DNA of 64,000 nucleotides, from positions 524,277,184 to 524,341,183 of the forward strand of contig NC_057795.1 in the NCBI RefSeq assembly GCF_018294505.1, given 5' to 3'. Position numbers and translations under genes: made by a program. The number at the start of each line of letters is the position of its first letter. Position 1 is the stretch's first letter. This stretch comes from Triticum aestivum (Eukaryota > Streptophyta > Magnoliopsida > Poales > Poaceae). Positions 31,118 to 42,998 of the stretch are shown piece by piece. Below the pieces are notes generated by a model that saw only the letters and a program-made list of their open reading frames with translations, was not told the origin of the DNA and did no database searches.

Positions 31118-33824
31118 TGTAACATTCCAATTTTCAATTTGGATGTTATACATAGATCATCACATGCATATCATATTTTATTCTTGCATTTGGTTGTGAT
31201 CCTAGAAATCTTAAGCAACTCAAGGACCCAAGGAGAGAGTTGGAGGTTTCACAAAAATCATATTTGAATTTATTTCAAATTTGAAGAAAGGATCAATTTG
31301 ATTTTATTATTTTCTCTCCAATTATTTCCAGTATTAAAAACAAATGAGAGAAATGACTTCTTCAAACTAAGAGAAATATTGGAGAAAGAATTTTAAAATC
31401 AAATTATGATTTTGTTTGTATTTTATTTGCTATTTATTTGAATTAGAATAAATATGCATTTTTTAAAATTGCACAGGCCACAAAAATATTCACTTTGTTC
31501 TAAATATTTTAATTAAACGGTGAAAATTGTTTTGGCATTTTTATATTTTTTATATTTTATTAGGAATTATTTTTCTTCGGGCGAAATTATTTTAAAAAAA
31601 ATCTCGCCCGACTGGGCCGAAGCCCAGCCGAGCAGGCCGGCCCGCGCCACCGCCACCGACATCGCCGGAGCTCGGAGAGTCCGAGCTGGACTCCCCTCGC
31701 CCGACCCCTCCCGGAAGCTGCCGCCCCCCTCCTTAAATAGTGCCCCGCCCCGCCGCCTCCTCCCAACCCCGCCGCCGCCTCCTCTCGCCGCAGCAGCCAA
31801 CACCGCCGCTAGCCGCAGCCGCCGTCGCCCCGCCGCCTCTCGCTGCCGCCCTGCAGCCATCCACCGTCGCCCGCAGTCGCCCGAGCCGCCGCCGTCCATC
31901 GCCAATCTGCCACCGAGCCGCCGCCGTTTGACCTGTCGGTTTTCTACGGTTATCGCCCTTTTTTTAAGTTAGCCAGTTCGTTTTTTTATTTAGATCGGTT
32001 TCATTCAGTTTATTTATTTAGCGGACGTTAGTCCGTTCGTTCGTTTTAACGAACCTTATTCGTCGGATTAGTTCAGACAGCAAACGTTCGTTCGTTAGTC
32101 TTTTCCTTTTTAGTTTTTTTTTCGGCCAGAGACTTATCCGTGATTATTTTTATCGCGATTTAGCCCCTGATCTTTAAACTAGTATAACTTTTTACTCGTT
32201 TATCCAAATTAGATGAGACCAGCGCCTAAATCTTCGTCTCGAACCCCTCTTCTAGTTAACCAACTTGAACATGATTTTGGTACAGTAAAATTTGACTTTA
32301 GTCCAGATTAGTAAACGATCTTGTTTCGTTTGTATTTTGAGCTTCGTTGCTCCGTTTGAGTTGAATCTTTTTGCGAATCGTAGCTAATCACATGTACCTA
32401 CTATTAAGATCTAATTCACATGTTAATATTTCTGTTAGGTTTTGACTCTTGTTAGTTTAAGCTGTTTGCTTGTTTCGTGTTCGATTTGGATCTTTTCTTG
32501 GGTTTCTCGTGTTTTGTTTGAGTGATTGCTTATGTATGCTATTGCTTGTTTATGATAGATTACCCGGAGTGCAAAGCTTGTTACTACGAATCTCTAGAGT
32601 TTGCAGATCGTCAGCAAGGAAAGTTACACTTTGATCATACTCTTTCATACCCAGTTTTTCTATGCATTAGTATTGCCCCTCAAATATTTGCATTAGTAGG
32701 ATTGGGAACTTGTGGTTTTGGTTGTAGTGCTTGAGGTAGGAACCTGATACCTTTTGATCACCCCAGGAATATACGTTATTCTTATTATTGCTTAGCCATG
32801 CTCGTAGACGGGGTTTAGATGGTGATTCACACATGGAAGTTTGAAAGTTATTTTAATCATGGATAACATTAAGGTGGCAACTTTTATATACATCTGGGTG
32901 GATTGGTTGAGGCACCTGGGGAACCCAGTGTTGTCTGTTTTTGGAAATCTTGGGGTACCCGTGTGATTATCCTATGGAATGCCACCCAGGCTCAAAGGGA
33001 TCATAAGATTATTCATGCTAGAAACTTCCGTGTGCAACCACAAGCCATTATGGGCTCTGGCATAGTTGAGTAAGTTGCGTGAGCTCTTGAAGAGGTAGAC
33101 TAGCAGATGTAGAGGGTTGTAGGTGGTACTGTCTAATCGGAGTAGAGACTTAATGCTTCAGAAAGGCTATGTCTCGATCATCTGATCATGGATGCGGTCG
33201 AGTCTTGTGGGGAAAAGTGCGCAAACCTCTGTAGAGTGTATAAACTAATCATGGTTAGCCATGTCCCCGGTTATGGACATCTTGAGTATCTAGTACTTGA
33301 ATCTATTGATGTGATCTCATCACGTTACTCTAATTAATCATGATACTGGGTTAATGATGACAATTTTAATTGGGATTTGAGTTGGGGTTACCTTCTTAAA
33401 TAATGGGCAACATGGAAGTAGTTAAATAAGTTTATTCCTTTGTTGTAGGGAAAAACTAGCTTTATGCAAAACCATGAAACTTACAGCACACACCAGCCAA
33501 ATATTGCATGTAGATATAGTTCTTGCATTATCATTGCTTTACAGTGTAACTATGCTAGCATATTCCATGTGCTGACCCATTTCGGGCTGCAACGTCTTAT
33601 GTTGCAGACTACTCAGACGACAAATAAGGTGTGATAGGTCGTTGTTTTGCACTCAGCTATGCCATTGGAGTTGATGGACTCATTTACTTCCGAAGCTTCC
33701 ACAGTTATCTAATTTAGATGGCCTTCAGCCATTATATTTTTGTAATCATACTCTTATGAGGACTCGATGTAATAAGTGTGTGATTGAAACTCTGTTATAT
33801 TTCCTCGAGTACTGTTCGTGTCAG
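31118..33824 (+). repeat. E1 3' LTR, cut at its end by E4
   Basis: Aligns to 5026-5562 plus 14665-16859. It stops at GTCAG (33820-33824), the expected TSD of E4. A possible TATA (TTAAATAG) lies at 31733-31740. The ORFs at 31520-31972 are GC artefacts. Confidence 0.92.
33820..33824. repeat. Probable left TSD of E4 (GTCAG)
   Basis: E1's 5' LTR reads GTCAGCATTACC here, whereas the 3' LTR switches to Athila LTR sequence right after GTCAG. The partner is outside the window. Confidence 0.6.
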
Positions 33825-34081
33825 TGCATGTCCATTTTGCGTCTTGCTTTTATATCAATATTTATTGCATTATGGGCTGTTACTACACATGATATCTCAA
33901 TACTTATGGCTATTCTCTCTTATTTTACAAGGTTTACCAGGAAGAGGGGGAATGCCGGCAGCTGGAATTCTGGATGGAAAAGGAGCAAATGTTGGAAACC
34001 TATTCTGCACAACTCCAAAAGACATGAAACTGGACGACACATCTTTTTGGATTAATAAGAATTTTTGAGCGAAAGAAATAC

Positions 34082-34175
34082 ACCAGGGGGCCCACACCCT
34101 GTCCAGGAGAGAGGAGGGCGCCCCCCCCTATAGGGCGCGCCCCCTATCTCCTGGGCCCCCTGGTGGGCCTCCGGT
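34082..34175. repeat. GC-rich palindrome in E4 5' LTR
   Basis: ACCAGGGGGCCCA pairs with TGGGCCCCCTGGTG, with inner GGGCGCCCCCC and GGGCGCGCCCC arms around CTATA. Confidence 0.85.
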
Positions 34176-34929
34176 GTCCATCTTCTGCTATATCAGAGCT
34201 TTTACCCTGGAAAAACTCATGGGCAAGCTTACGGGATGAAACTCCACTCCCACGAGGCGGAACCTTGGCGGAACCAATCTAGGGCTCTGGCGGAGCTGTT
34301 CTGCCGGGGACACTTCCCTCCGGGAGGGGGAAATCATCACCAACGTCATTACCAACGATCCTCTCATCGAGAGGGGGTCAATCTACATCAACATCTTCAC
34401 CAGCACCATCTCCTCTCAAAACACTAGTTCATCTCTTGTATCCAATCTTGTATCAAAACCACAAATTGGTACCTGTGGGTTGGTAGTATTCGTTCGATAT
34501 TTTGATGAGATGTATGTTGTCTTTTCCTCTAGTGGTGTTATGTGAACGTCGACTACATGACACTTCACCATTATTTGGGCCTAGAGGAAGGCATGGGGAA
34601 GTAATAAGTAGATGATGGGTTGCTAGAGTGACAAAAGCTTAAACCCTAGTTTATGCATTGCTTCGTTAGGGGCTGATTTGGATCCATATGTTTAATGTTG
34701 TGGTTAGGTTTACCTTAATACTTCTTTTGTAGTTGCGGATGCTTGCAATAGGGGTTAATCATAAGTGGGATGCTTGTCCCAGTAAGGGCAGTACCCAAGC
34801 ACCGGTCCACCCACATACCAAATTATCAAAGTACCGAACGCGAATCATATGAACGTGATGAAAACTAGCTTGACGATAATTCCCATGTGTCCTCGAGAGC
34901 TCCTTTCTCTTTATTAGAAATTGTCCAGG

Positions 34930-34934
34930 CTTAT
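34930..34934. repeat. E5 target-site duplication, left (CTTAT)
   Basis: Partner 56251-56255. E7's LTR shows the empty site, GGCTTATACTTTGC on its sense strand. Confidence 0.95.
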
Positions 34935-35415
34935 TGAGGGAGTCCTGGACTAGGGGGTGTCCACACAGCCGGACTATCATCGTCAGCCGGACTCCAAGAC
35001 TATGAAGATACAAGATTGAAGACTTCGTCCCGTATCCGGATGGGACTTTCCTTGGCGTGGAAGGCAAGCTTGGCGATACGGATATGTAGATCTCCTACCA
35101 TTGTAACCGACTCTGTGTAACCCTAGCCCTCTCCTGTGTCTATATAAACCGGAGGGTTTTACTCCGTAGGACAACAACCATTACAACAATCATACCATAG
35201 GCTAGCTTCTAGGGTTTAGCCTCCTTGATCTCGAGGTAGATCCACTCTTGTACTACCCATATCATCAATATCAATCAAGCAGGAGTAGGGTTTTACCTCC
35301 ATCGAGAGGGCCCGAACCTGGGTAAAAACATCGTGTCCCTTGTCTCCTGTTACCATCCGCCTAGACGCACAGTTCGGGACCCCCTACCCGAGATCCACCG
35401 GTTTTGACACCGACA
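34935..35415 (+). repeat. E5 5' LTR (481 bp)
   Basis: TGAGGGAGTCC to CACCGACA. Carries TATATAAA at 35141-35148. Confidence 0.94.
35141..35148 (+). promoter_or_regulatory. E5 LTR TATA box
   Basis: TATATAAA within GTGTCTATATAAACCGG; conserved in the 3' LTR at about 43760. Confidence 0.75.
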
Positions 35416-35434
35416 TTGGTGCTTTCATTGAGAG
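35416..35434 (+). other. E5 primer-binding site candidate
   Basis: TTGGTGCTTTCATTGAGAG directly abuts the LTR end. The tRNA is not assigned. Confidence 0.65.
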
Positions 35435-35462
35435 TTCCTATGTGCTGTCACCGATAGGCTTG

Positions 35463-37625
35463 ATGGCTTCTTCAAACAACAACGCCGTCCAGGGTGAGAC
35501 TTTTCTCCCCGGACAGATCTTCGTGTTCGGCGGCTTCGCACTGCGGGCCAATTCACTTGGCCATCTTCTGGAGCAGATCGAAAGCTACGCCCCTGGCCAT
35601 CAGGTCAGGTTTGGAAGCCTAAACTTCACGGCTTACATCCGCGGGGACTTGATCTTCGATGGAGTCGAGCCACAGCCGAGCGTGTCGCACTGTCATGATG
35701 GGCATGATCTAACTCTGCCGCCGGACAGTACCCTGGAGGCCGCACACGAATCCGCTTCGACCCATAGTTCGGAGCCGATCACGCAGATCGAGGACGGGTG
35801 GTTGGACACCGCCTCGGGGGCTGCAACTTCTTCGGTGATAGAGCCGAACACTGATCTTGTCCCTTATAAAGCTCATGACTCCGAGGCGCTGGACTCCTTG
35901 CCGGACTCCGAACCTCCTGCGCCCCTGCCAATCGAATCCGATTGGGCGCCGATTATGGAGTTCACCGCCGCGGACATCTTTCAGCACTCACCCTTTGGCG
36001 ACATCCTGAATTCGCTAAAGCACCTCTCGTTATCAGGAGAACCCTGGCCGGACTACGGTCAGGTCGGTTGGGATGCGGACGACGAAGAAATTCAAAGCCC
36101 ACCCACCACCCACTTTGTAGCCACTGTCGATGATTTAACCGACATGCTAGACTATGACTCCGAAGACATCAACGGTATGGACGACGATGCCGGAGACGAC
36201 CAAGAACCAGCGCCTACAGGGCACTGGAAGACCACCTCGTCATATGACATATACATGGTGGACACCCCAAAGGATGGGGAGGGCGAAGAAGCAGCGGAGG
36301 CAGATTCCTCTAAGAAACAGCCCAAGCACCAACGTCAGCGGCGCCGCTCTAAATCCCGCCACAGCAAGAATGGAGATTCCGACACCGGAGATAATAACAC
36401 CCCAGAGAGTGCCGAAGACAACCCCCTCCCCCACAATTCAGCACAGGAGGACGGGGAAGCCAGCCCTCGAGAGAGAGCGGCAGATGAGGAGCTGGAGGAT
36501 GACAATTACATGCCTCCCTCCGGAGACGAGGCAAGCCTCAACGACGACGAATTCGTTGTGCCAGAGGATCCCGTCAAACAAGAGCGTTTTAAGCGCAGGC
36601 TAATGGCCACGGCGAACAGCCTAAAGAAAAAGCAGCAACAGCTTCAAGCTGATCAAGACCTGCTGGCCGACAGATGGACCGAGGTCCTCGCGGCCGAAGA
36701 GTATGAACTCGAACGCCCCTCCAAAAGTTACCCAAAATGCAAGTTGCTCCCCTGACTAGAGGAGGAAGCATACAAACCTTCATCACCAGCGCACAATACG
36801 GCAGACCGACCACCCCGTGGTCGCGACAGAGAGGCATCTAGGCCCTCCACCAGAACCGTACCCCGACACCGCTCGAAAAGTACGAAGCCACGGGGGAATG
36901 CGCCGGACTTGCGGGATATATTGGAGGACAAGGCAAGACAATCCAGATCCATCTACGGATCACGTGGGCGCCCCACGACCCACGACGACTACCGTCGCGC
37001 CGGATACAGCAATTCCGGCCGAGCCGAACACAGCAGACAACGCTCTCTTGAGCTGCGTCGTGATATTGCTCAATATAGAGGCGCCGCACACCCACTATGC
37101 TTCGCAGACGAAGTAATGGATCATCAAATCCCTGAAGGGTTTAAACCCATGAACATTGAATCCTACGATGGCACAACAGACCTGGCGGTTTGGATCGAAG
37201 ATTATCTCCTTCATATCCACATGGCCCGCGGCAACGATCTCCACACCATCAAGTATCTCCCACTCAAGCTTAAAGGACCAGCTTCGCATTGGCTTAACAG
37301 CTTGCCCGCAGAGTCAATTGGGTGTTGGGAGGACCTGGAAGCCGCATTCCTCGACAACTTCCAGGGCACATACGTCCGACCACCAGACGCCGATGACCTA
37401 AGCCACATAATTCAGCAGCCAGACAAATCGGCCAGACAGTTCTGGACACGGTTCTTAACAAAGAAAAATCAAATCGTCGACTGTCCGGATGCAGAGGCCC
37501 TCGCAGCCTTCAAACATAACATCCGCGATGAGTGGCTGGCCCGGCACCTAGGACAGGAAAAGCCGAAATCCATGGCAGCCCTCACATCACTCATGACCCG
37601 CTTCTGTGTGGGAGAGGACAGCTAG
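35463..37625 (+). pseudogene. E5 gag, one internal stop
   Basis: The start is placed at ATG 35463 (MASSNNNAVQGETFLPGQ) because the more upstream ATG at 35340 lies in the LTR. The N-terminal half is acidic and disordered with a Lys/Arg patch (KHQRQRRRSKSRHSKNG). A TGA at 36753-36755 (from CGA by context) splits it. The same frame continues with MDHQIPEGFKPMNIESYDGT, KLKGPASHWLNSLP and FLDNFQGTYVRP, the retrotrans_gag domain, to TAG 37623-37625, where Trp is expected. Gag would package its RNA. The unusually long N-terminal extension is a feature of this element. Confidence 0.85.
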
Positions 37626-38443
37626 CTAGCTCGCAGCAACAACCTCAGCAAAAATGCTGGCAGTCCGGATACTAAGGACCACAATGGCAGGTCGCGTCGA
37701 AACAAAAACAAACGCCGCGTTAACGGCGATAACAATGAGGATACGGCAGTCAACGCCGGATTCAGAGGCTCTAAACCCGGTCAACAGAAGAAGCCATTCA
37801 AAAGAACTACTCCGGGTTCGTCCAATTTGGACCGAATACTCGACCGCTCTTGCCAGATACATGGCACCCCCGAAAAGCCAGCTAACCACACCAACAGGGA
37901 TTGTTGGGATTCAAGCAGGCAGGCAAGTTAATTGCCGAAAACAATGATAAGGGGCTGCACAGCGACGACGAGGAAGAAACCCGGCCGCCGAACAGTAGAG
38001 GACAGAAAAGTTTCCCCCCACAAGTGCGGACGGTAAATATGATATACGCAACCCACATACCCAAGAGGGAGCGGAAGCGTGCACTCCGGGACGTATATGC
38101 GATGGAGCCAGTCGCCCCGAAGTTCAACCCATGGCCCTCTTGCCCAATCACTTTCGATCGAAGGGACCACCCCACCAGTATCTGCCATGGTGGATTCGCC
38201 GCATTGGTTTTAGACCCAATCGTCGATGGATTTCACCTCACTAGAGTCCTCATGGACGGCGGCAGCAGCCTGAACCTGCTTTATCAGGATACAGTGCGAA
38301 AGATGGGCATAGACCCCTCAAGGATTAAACCTACAAAGACGACCTTCAAAGGCGTCATACCTGGTGTCGAGGCCAATTGTACAGGCTCGGTCACACTGGA
38401 AGTGGTCTTTGATCCCCGGATAATTTCCGAAGTGAGGAGTTAA
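37626..38443 (+). pseudogene. E5 gag C-terminus and protease, first part
   Basis: After the TAG a basic Asn/Arg-rich segment follows (RSRRNKNKRRVNGDNN). A base is lost near 37899, and the frame from 37901 reads FKQAGKLIAENNDKG, VRTVNMIYATHIPKRERKRA, FNPWPSCPITFDRRD and the protease active site MDGGSSLNLLY. DGGS in place of DTGS is usual in Tat proteases. Another frameshift near 38410 ends the stretch. Confidence 0.82.
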
Positions 38444-38754
38444 TCTTCGGCATAGTCCCGTTCTGCAGTGGCTATCACGCCCTGTTCGGACGAACCGCGT
38501 TTGCAAAGTTCAACGCGGTGCCGCATTATGCATACCTCAAGCTCAAGATGCCAGGCCCTCGTGGAGTCATCACGGTCAACGGAAACACTGAACGCTCCCT
38601 CCGAACGGAGGAACACACAGCGGCTCTCGCGGCAGAAGTACAGAATAGCCTCTTAAGGCAATTTTCGAGTCCGGCCGTTAAAAGACCGGACATGATCAAA
38701 CGCGCCCGGAGCAACATACATCAAGACCACCTGGCACGTTCCGAGCAAGCGTAG
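38410..38754 (+). pseudogene. E5 protease, second part
   Basis: In the frame after the indel: FRSEELIFGIVPFCSGYHAL, FGRTAFAKFNAVPHYAYLKL and MPGPRGVITVNGN, the end of the Tat protease domain. It stops at a TAG at 38752-38754. In complete Tat elements RT follows; here it does not. Confidence 0.82.
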
Positions 38755-39982
38755 CAATGCGGCCACAACCCCAGCCCTTGCATGATTGCAAGACAAACTC
38801 CCAGTGTCCATCATTACGCTCTGGAGATACCTTGGGCATAGGGGGAGGGGCACGACCACGGCAGGCCCAGAGTGCGGCTCAACCACACCAGGGGCTCCTA
38901 AGTGTGTCGCTCTTTTTTTTTTCCTTTTTTTATTATTATTTTATCTTATCTACAGGACTCCATTTACAAGAGGTCCTGTCCGGCAGTAGATCGGCCGAAC
39001 TTATGATGCAACAGCCAGGGAGGAACAAGGGCTACGACGAACACTCAGGTGGTCTCCATTACGAGCATTAAATCTGTTTATTACAACACTCCGCAGCCCA
39101 CCCCTGGAGGGGGACATGTCTAAAAAAGTCCACTCCCTTGCTTACCGCACTATTTGTATCGTTCTGCACTCATAGAAGAATTCCTTGAATAAACAATGCA
39201 GCACTTTTTGCCTATAATTGCATTACTTTTTTTACATATATGTTCATTAATGACATCTTGCACCCGTACATTTTGGTACGACCGAATACACCAGGGGCTT
39301 ATGTTCCCCGCATTATGGTGTGATAAGTCCGAATACTTTCACAAGTGCGGCACCCCAAACTTATAGCATTATATGCATCGGCTCCGAATCATGTCTTGGG
39401 TCAATAGTTGGGTTTGCCCGGCTCCCATGTTTTGGTACCTTACGTTCTGTTCTGTCGGCTAAGGTAGCACTGGGAGAACCACTGCGATTGCGCCCCGGTT
39501 GAGCTGGGCGAGCGCCTCAGTGGAGAAAGCTAAAACTGATTGTCATGATAAGGCGAGAGACTGGTCGCTGTTCGAGAGGTCTTTTCGAGTCCCTAAAGAC
39601 TTACGCCGCTTAGAGCGAGGAACCGGATAGTGTCCGGCCCAGGCGTGGATAGCGCCCCGAACTCGGTCTTCCGACACTAGGGGCTTCGCCGAAATTTAAA
39701 ATTATAGAATTCTATGGCTAAGTGAGAGTGTTCAAGCATTATAAGTCCGGTTGCCTTCTTCGTTGTGTTGAGCACCTCCCTAGATGGACCCAAAAATGGG
39801 AACAAGAGCGCTCAAGTTTATCCCGAACACCCCAGCACTCGTGGCATGGGGGCTGAAGCCGATGACTTGCCATCTCTCAGATTTAATAAACGGCTGCACA
39901 GAAGGTAATATTTTAAACCAAATAAGCGTTGCTTAGCGCATATGAACAATGTTTTCAGCGCACAGGATAACACATCGCGAGT
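38755..39982. other. E5 spacer where pol is missing
   Basis: No RT, RNase H or integrase blocks on either strand. A T-rich tract is at 38911-38944. Two PPT-like sequences, CACCAGGGGCT (38886-38896) and CACCAGGGGCTT (39289-39300), occur. The downstream end of the antisense gene is at 39983; an ATTAAA-like poly(A) signal for it (minus strand) lies near 39880. Confidence 0.65.
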
Positions 39983-42900
39983 TTACTCAATAATTACATC
40001 TCTGGGGAACTCATCCGCAATCTTGCGGGCACCCTTCAGGACAGTCTTATAATACATCTCGGGCATACGATACTCTTTGCTCGGCGGCGGCGCGTCCGTC
40101 AGGAGCCTCTCCGCATCCAGCCTGCCCCAATGCACCTTCGCACGGGCAAGGGCCCGACGGGCACCTTCAATACAGGCGGAGCGCTTGACGACCTCCACCC
40201 AGGGGCACGCATCCACCAGCCGCCGCATGAGGCCGAAGTAGCTCCCAGGCATGGCCTCTCCAGGCCACAGCCGGACTATGAGGCCCTTCATGGCCTGCTC
40301 GGCTACCTTGTGGAGCTCGACCAGCTGCTTCAGCTGGTCGCTAGGGGGCACCGGATGTCCGGCCTCAGCGTACTGAGACCAGAAGACCTTCTCCGTTGAG
40401 CTCCCCTCTTCAGCCCGGTAGAATGCGGCTGCATCGGACACGCTGCGAGGCAGATCTGCAAACGCCCCTGGAGAGCTCCGAATTCGGGTAAGTAACAGGT
40501 AATTTACATTCACATGCTTGCTTTGCATGAAAAATGCCTTACTCGCCGCTATCTTCTTCGTCGCCTCAATCTCCTGGAGGGCTTTATGGGCCTCGGCCTT
40601 AGCGGCTTTGGCACTTTCAAGAGCCGAGGCAAGCTCGGATTCTCGAGTCTTCGAGTCGCGCTCCAAACTCTCATGCTTTTCCATGAGAGCCTGGAGCTCT
40701 TGCCGCACCTCCGCCACCCGCGCCTCCTGCCTCTCTCGCTCCGCTCGTTCCGCGGCCGCATTGCGTTCGACCGCGGACACGGTCTCCTTCAGGGCCTCCA
40801 CCTTGTTCGTGGCCCCTGCAGTACCCACGTTATCCTTGTTATTTCTATTGCAACCAAAATCCTTTTCTGTAAGGTACAAATTTCAAAGTGGTGTTACTCA
40901 CCTTCTTTGTCCTCGAGCTGCTTCTTGGCAAGGCCGAGCTCTTGCTCGGACCGCTCGAGGTCCTGCTTCAAAGCACCGACCTCCGCAGTCAGTGCGGCAG
41001 AGGTCAGCAGCGCAGCCTGCAAACCCATATTGACATAATTTTTAGCACTCCTGCGTATATCTTTTATAGATCCTCAGTCCGGTTTTCTTTCCGAACACCG
41101 AACCGAGCATCAGGGGCTACTGTATATGCGGTATTACATTACGTATTTTAAAGCTTCTGACCTCAAAGCCTGTTAGAAGGCTGCTGCAAGCTTCGGTCAG
41201 CCCGCTCTTGGCGAGCTGAACCTTCTGAATCACCGCACTCATAATAGTGCGGTGTTCTTCCTTGATGGAAGCGCCGTTGAGCGCTTCCAACAAGTTGTCC
41301 GGCGCCTCCGGTTGGACGGAGGCCGCCGGTGTCACGGTCTTGCCCTTCTTGCGAAGGGGCCGCCTGCCGGACACCGGAACCATTGCGGGTTCCGGCGCGG
41401 AGTCCGGCACGAAGTCCGGGAGGTTGCCTTGTGGCACCTCCGGAGCCTCCCCCTCCTGGCGGGTCCCCTCCTGGGATCCCACCTCGGCGTCCTCAGCACC
41501 GCGAGGGGTGGAGGCGGTCGGAATGGAATCCACGTCCGACGGCGCCAAGGACCCGCTGGATGAAGCGGGAAGATCCTCCTCGGTTGGGCTACAGACAGTA
41601 TGTGGCATTAGAAGGACACTACGTGGCACAAAAAAGAAATTACAAATCACTCAGGAGTCCGGATACTTACGATCTTGCCCGGGGCTTGGCCCTTGAGGGC
41701 CACTCCTCGTCGCCGTCGTTGGCGTTGGCGGAGCTGTCCGGACGAAGGGTCCTTCCCCTCTTAGACCCTTCGACCTCCCCCGTTGGGGAAGCCTTCCTTT
41801 TCCTCTCTCCCCCTTCCGGGGGAGAGTCCTCTTTCTCCTCCTCGTCTTCGGGGGAGGAGTCTGCCTTGGAGCCATCAGACGATGAGTCCGATATCACCTG
41901 GCGCCGGGAACTTCTTCGAGTTCCCGCGGCCTTCTTCTCCGGCACCACATAAAGTGCCGGGACTAGCAGCCCCGCTAACCGGGCGTCAGCTGGTTCTTCG
42001 GGAAGGGGAGCCGGACAGTCTACCTGTCCGGACATCCTCTGCCAGTCCTGTCAAAGGCATTGGGAGTTTTAGATCCCACATAACATTAAATTGTGAAAGA
42101 AAATAAACGTCCCATAGAGGATAACAAAGCTTACCTCCCCGGCCGGGCGCTTGGTGCTGAATCCACGGTCTTCCGTCGCGGACGCGGGGGCTTCTCCGCC
42201 CTTGAACAGCACCCTCCAGGCATCTTCGTATGTCGTGTCAAAGAGCCCGCTTAGGGTCCGGTGCTGTGCCGAATCGAACTCCCACAAATTAAAGGCCCGC
42301 TGTTGGCAGGGGAGAATTCGGCGGACGAGCATGACCTGGATCACATTGACAAGCCTAAGCTTCTTGTTCACCAAGGTCTGGAGACAGGACTGGAGTCCTG
42401 TCAGCTCCTCCGAACTGCCCCATAGCAAGCCCTTCTCTTTCCAGGAGGTGAGCTGCATCGGGATACCAAATCTGAACTCGGGGGCCGCCGCCCATTTAGG
42501 GTCGCGCGGCTCGGTGATGTAGAACCACCCCGATTGCCACCCCTTGACGAACTCCACGAAGGCCCCTTCGAGCCAGATGACGTTGGGCATCTTGCCCAAC
42601 ATGGCGCCTCCGCACTCCGCTTGAACGCCCTTCACTACCTTCGGCTTGACGTTGAAGGTCTTGAGCCACAAGTCGAAGTGGGGCTGGATGCAGAGGAAGG
42701 CCTCGCACACGATGATAAACGCCGAGATGTTGAGGATGAAGTTTGGCGCCAGATCGTGGAAATACAGGCCGTAATAGTACATGAGCCCCCGAACGAAGGG
42801 ATGCAACGGGAAGCCCAGTCCGCGGAGGAAGTGGGGAAGGAATATGACCCTCTCATGGGGCCTGGGGGTGGGGATGAGCTGCCCCTTGTCGGGCAACCGG

Positions 42901-42998
42901 TGCGCGATGTCGCCGGACAGGTATCCGGCGCCGCGCAGCTTTTTGATGTGCTCCTCCATAACGGAGGAAGCCAACCACTTGCCTCCCGCTCCGGACAT
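39983..42998 (-). CDS. Five-exon antisense gene in E5: Transposase_28-like / coiled-coil protein
   Basis: Exons (minus): 42998-42135, 42047-41671, 41588-41162, 41016-40902, 40815-39983; 2616 nt, 871 residues plus TAA. Introns are 87, 82, 145 and 86 nt, all GT-AG: donors GAG/GTAAGC, ATC/GTAAGT, GAG/GTCAGA (weak), AAG/GTGAGT; acceptors TTTGACAG, TCTGTAG, TTTGCAG, TACTGCAG. Phases match at every junction. Exon 1 (RVIFLPHFLRGLGFPLHPFV, FLCIQPHFDLWLKTF) is the 'putative gypsy type transposon' domain. Exons 2-3 are acidic/Ser-rich with basic patches (ERKRKAS, SKRGR) that could direct nuclear entry. Exons 4-5 form a coiled coil, then a conserved tail (SSTEKVFWSQYAEAGHP, IEGARRALARAKVHWG). No stop interrupts it, unlike gag. 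ATG 43070 is an alternative start. Function unknown. Confidence 0.78.

Larger units (their letters stand above)
5026..33824 (+). mobile_element. E1: Tekay/Del-like chromovirus (Ty3/Gypsy), host of the nest
   Basis: Its own sequence is 5026-5562, 14665-18044 and 26785-33824. Order: 5' LTR (about 2.8 kb, split by E2), tRNA-Met-type PBS, an extra ORF, gag (split by E3), protease, RT, RNase H, integrase with chromodomain, PPT, and a 3' LTR cut at 33824 by E4. The last ~64 bp of the 3' LTR should resume beyond the window, after E4. The chromodomain and the extra ORF before gag match the RIRE3/RIRE8-type Tekay lineage. Seven nonsense codons and at least two frameshifts make it non-autonomous. The two LTRs differ by a few percent, making it the oldest member of the nest. 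Confidence 0.93.
33825..34934 (+). repeat. E4 5' LTR, first part
   Basis: Matches the E7 LTR read on the minus strand. It lacks about 184 bp present in E7 (59774-59957); the junction is near 34481-34488. It contains a GC palindrome at 34082-34175 and ends in CTTAT (34930-34934), the TSD of E5. Confidence 0.9.

Noticed and set aside
35340..35462. ATG at 35340 as the E5 gag start
   Set aside because: It lies inside the LTR upstream of the PBS. The Met at 35463 is the first in-frame start after the PBS.
40867..40901. 35-nt intron between antisense exons 4 and 5 (acceptor CCTTACAG)
   Set aside because: It is in frame, but too short for a plant intron. The downstream acceptor TACTGCAG at 40816 keeps the same phase and gives an 86-nt intron.
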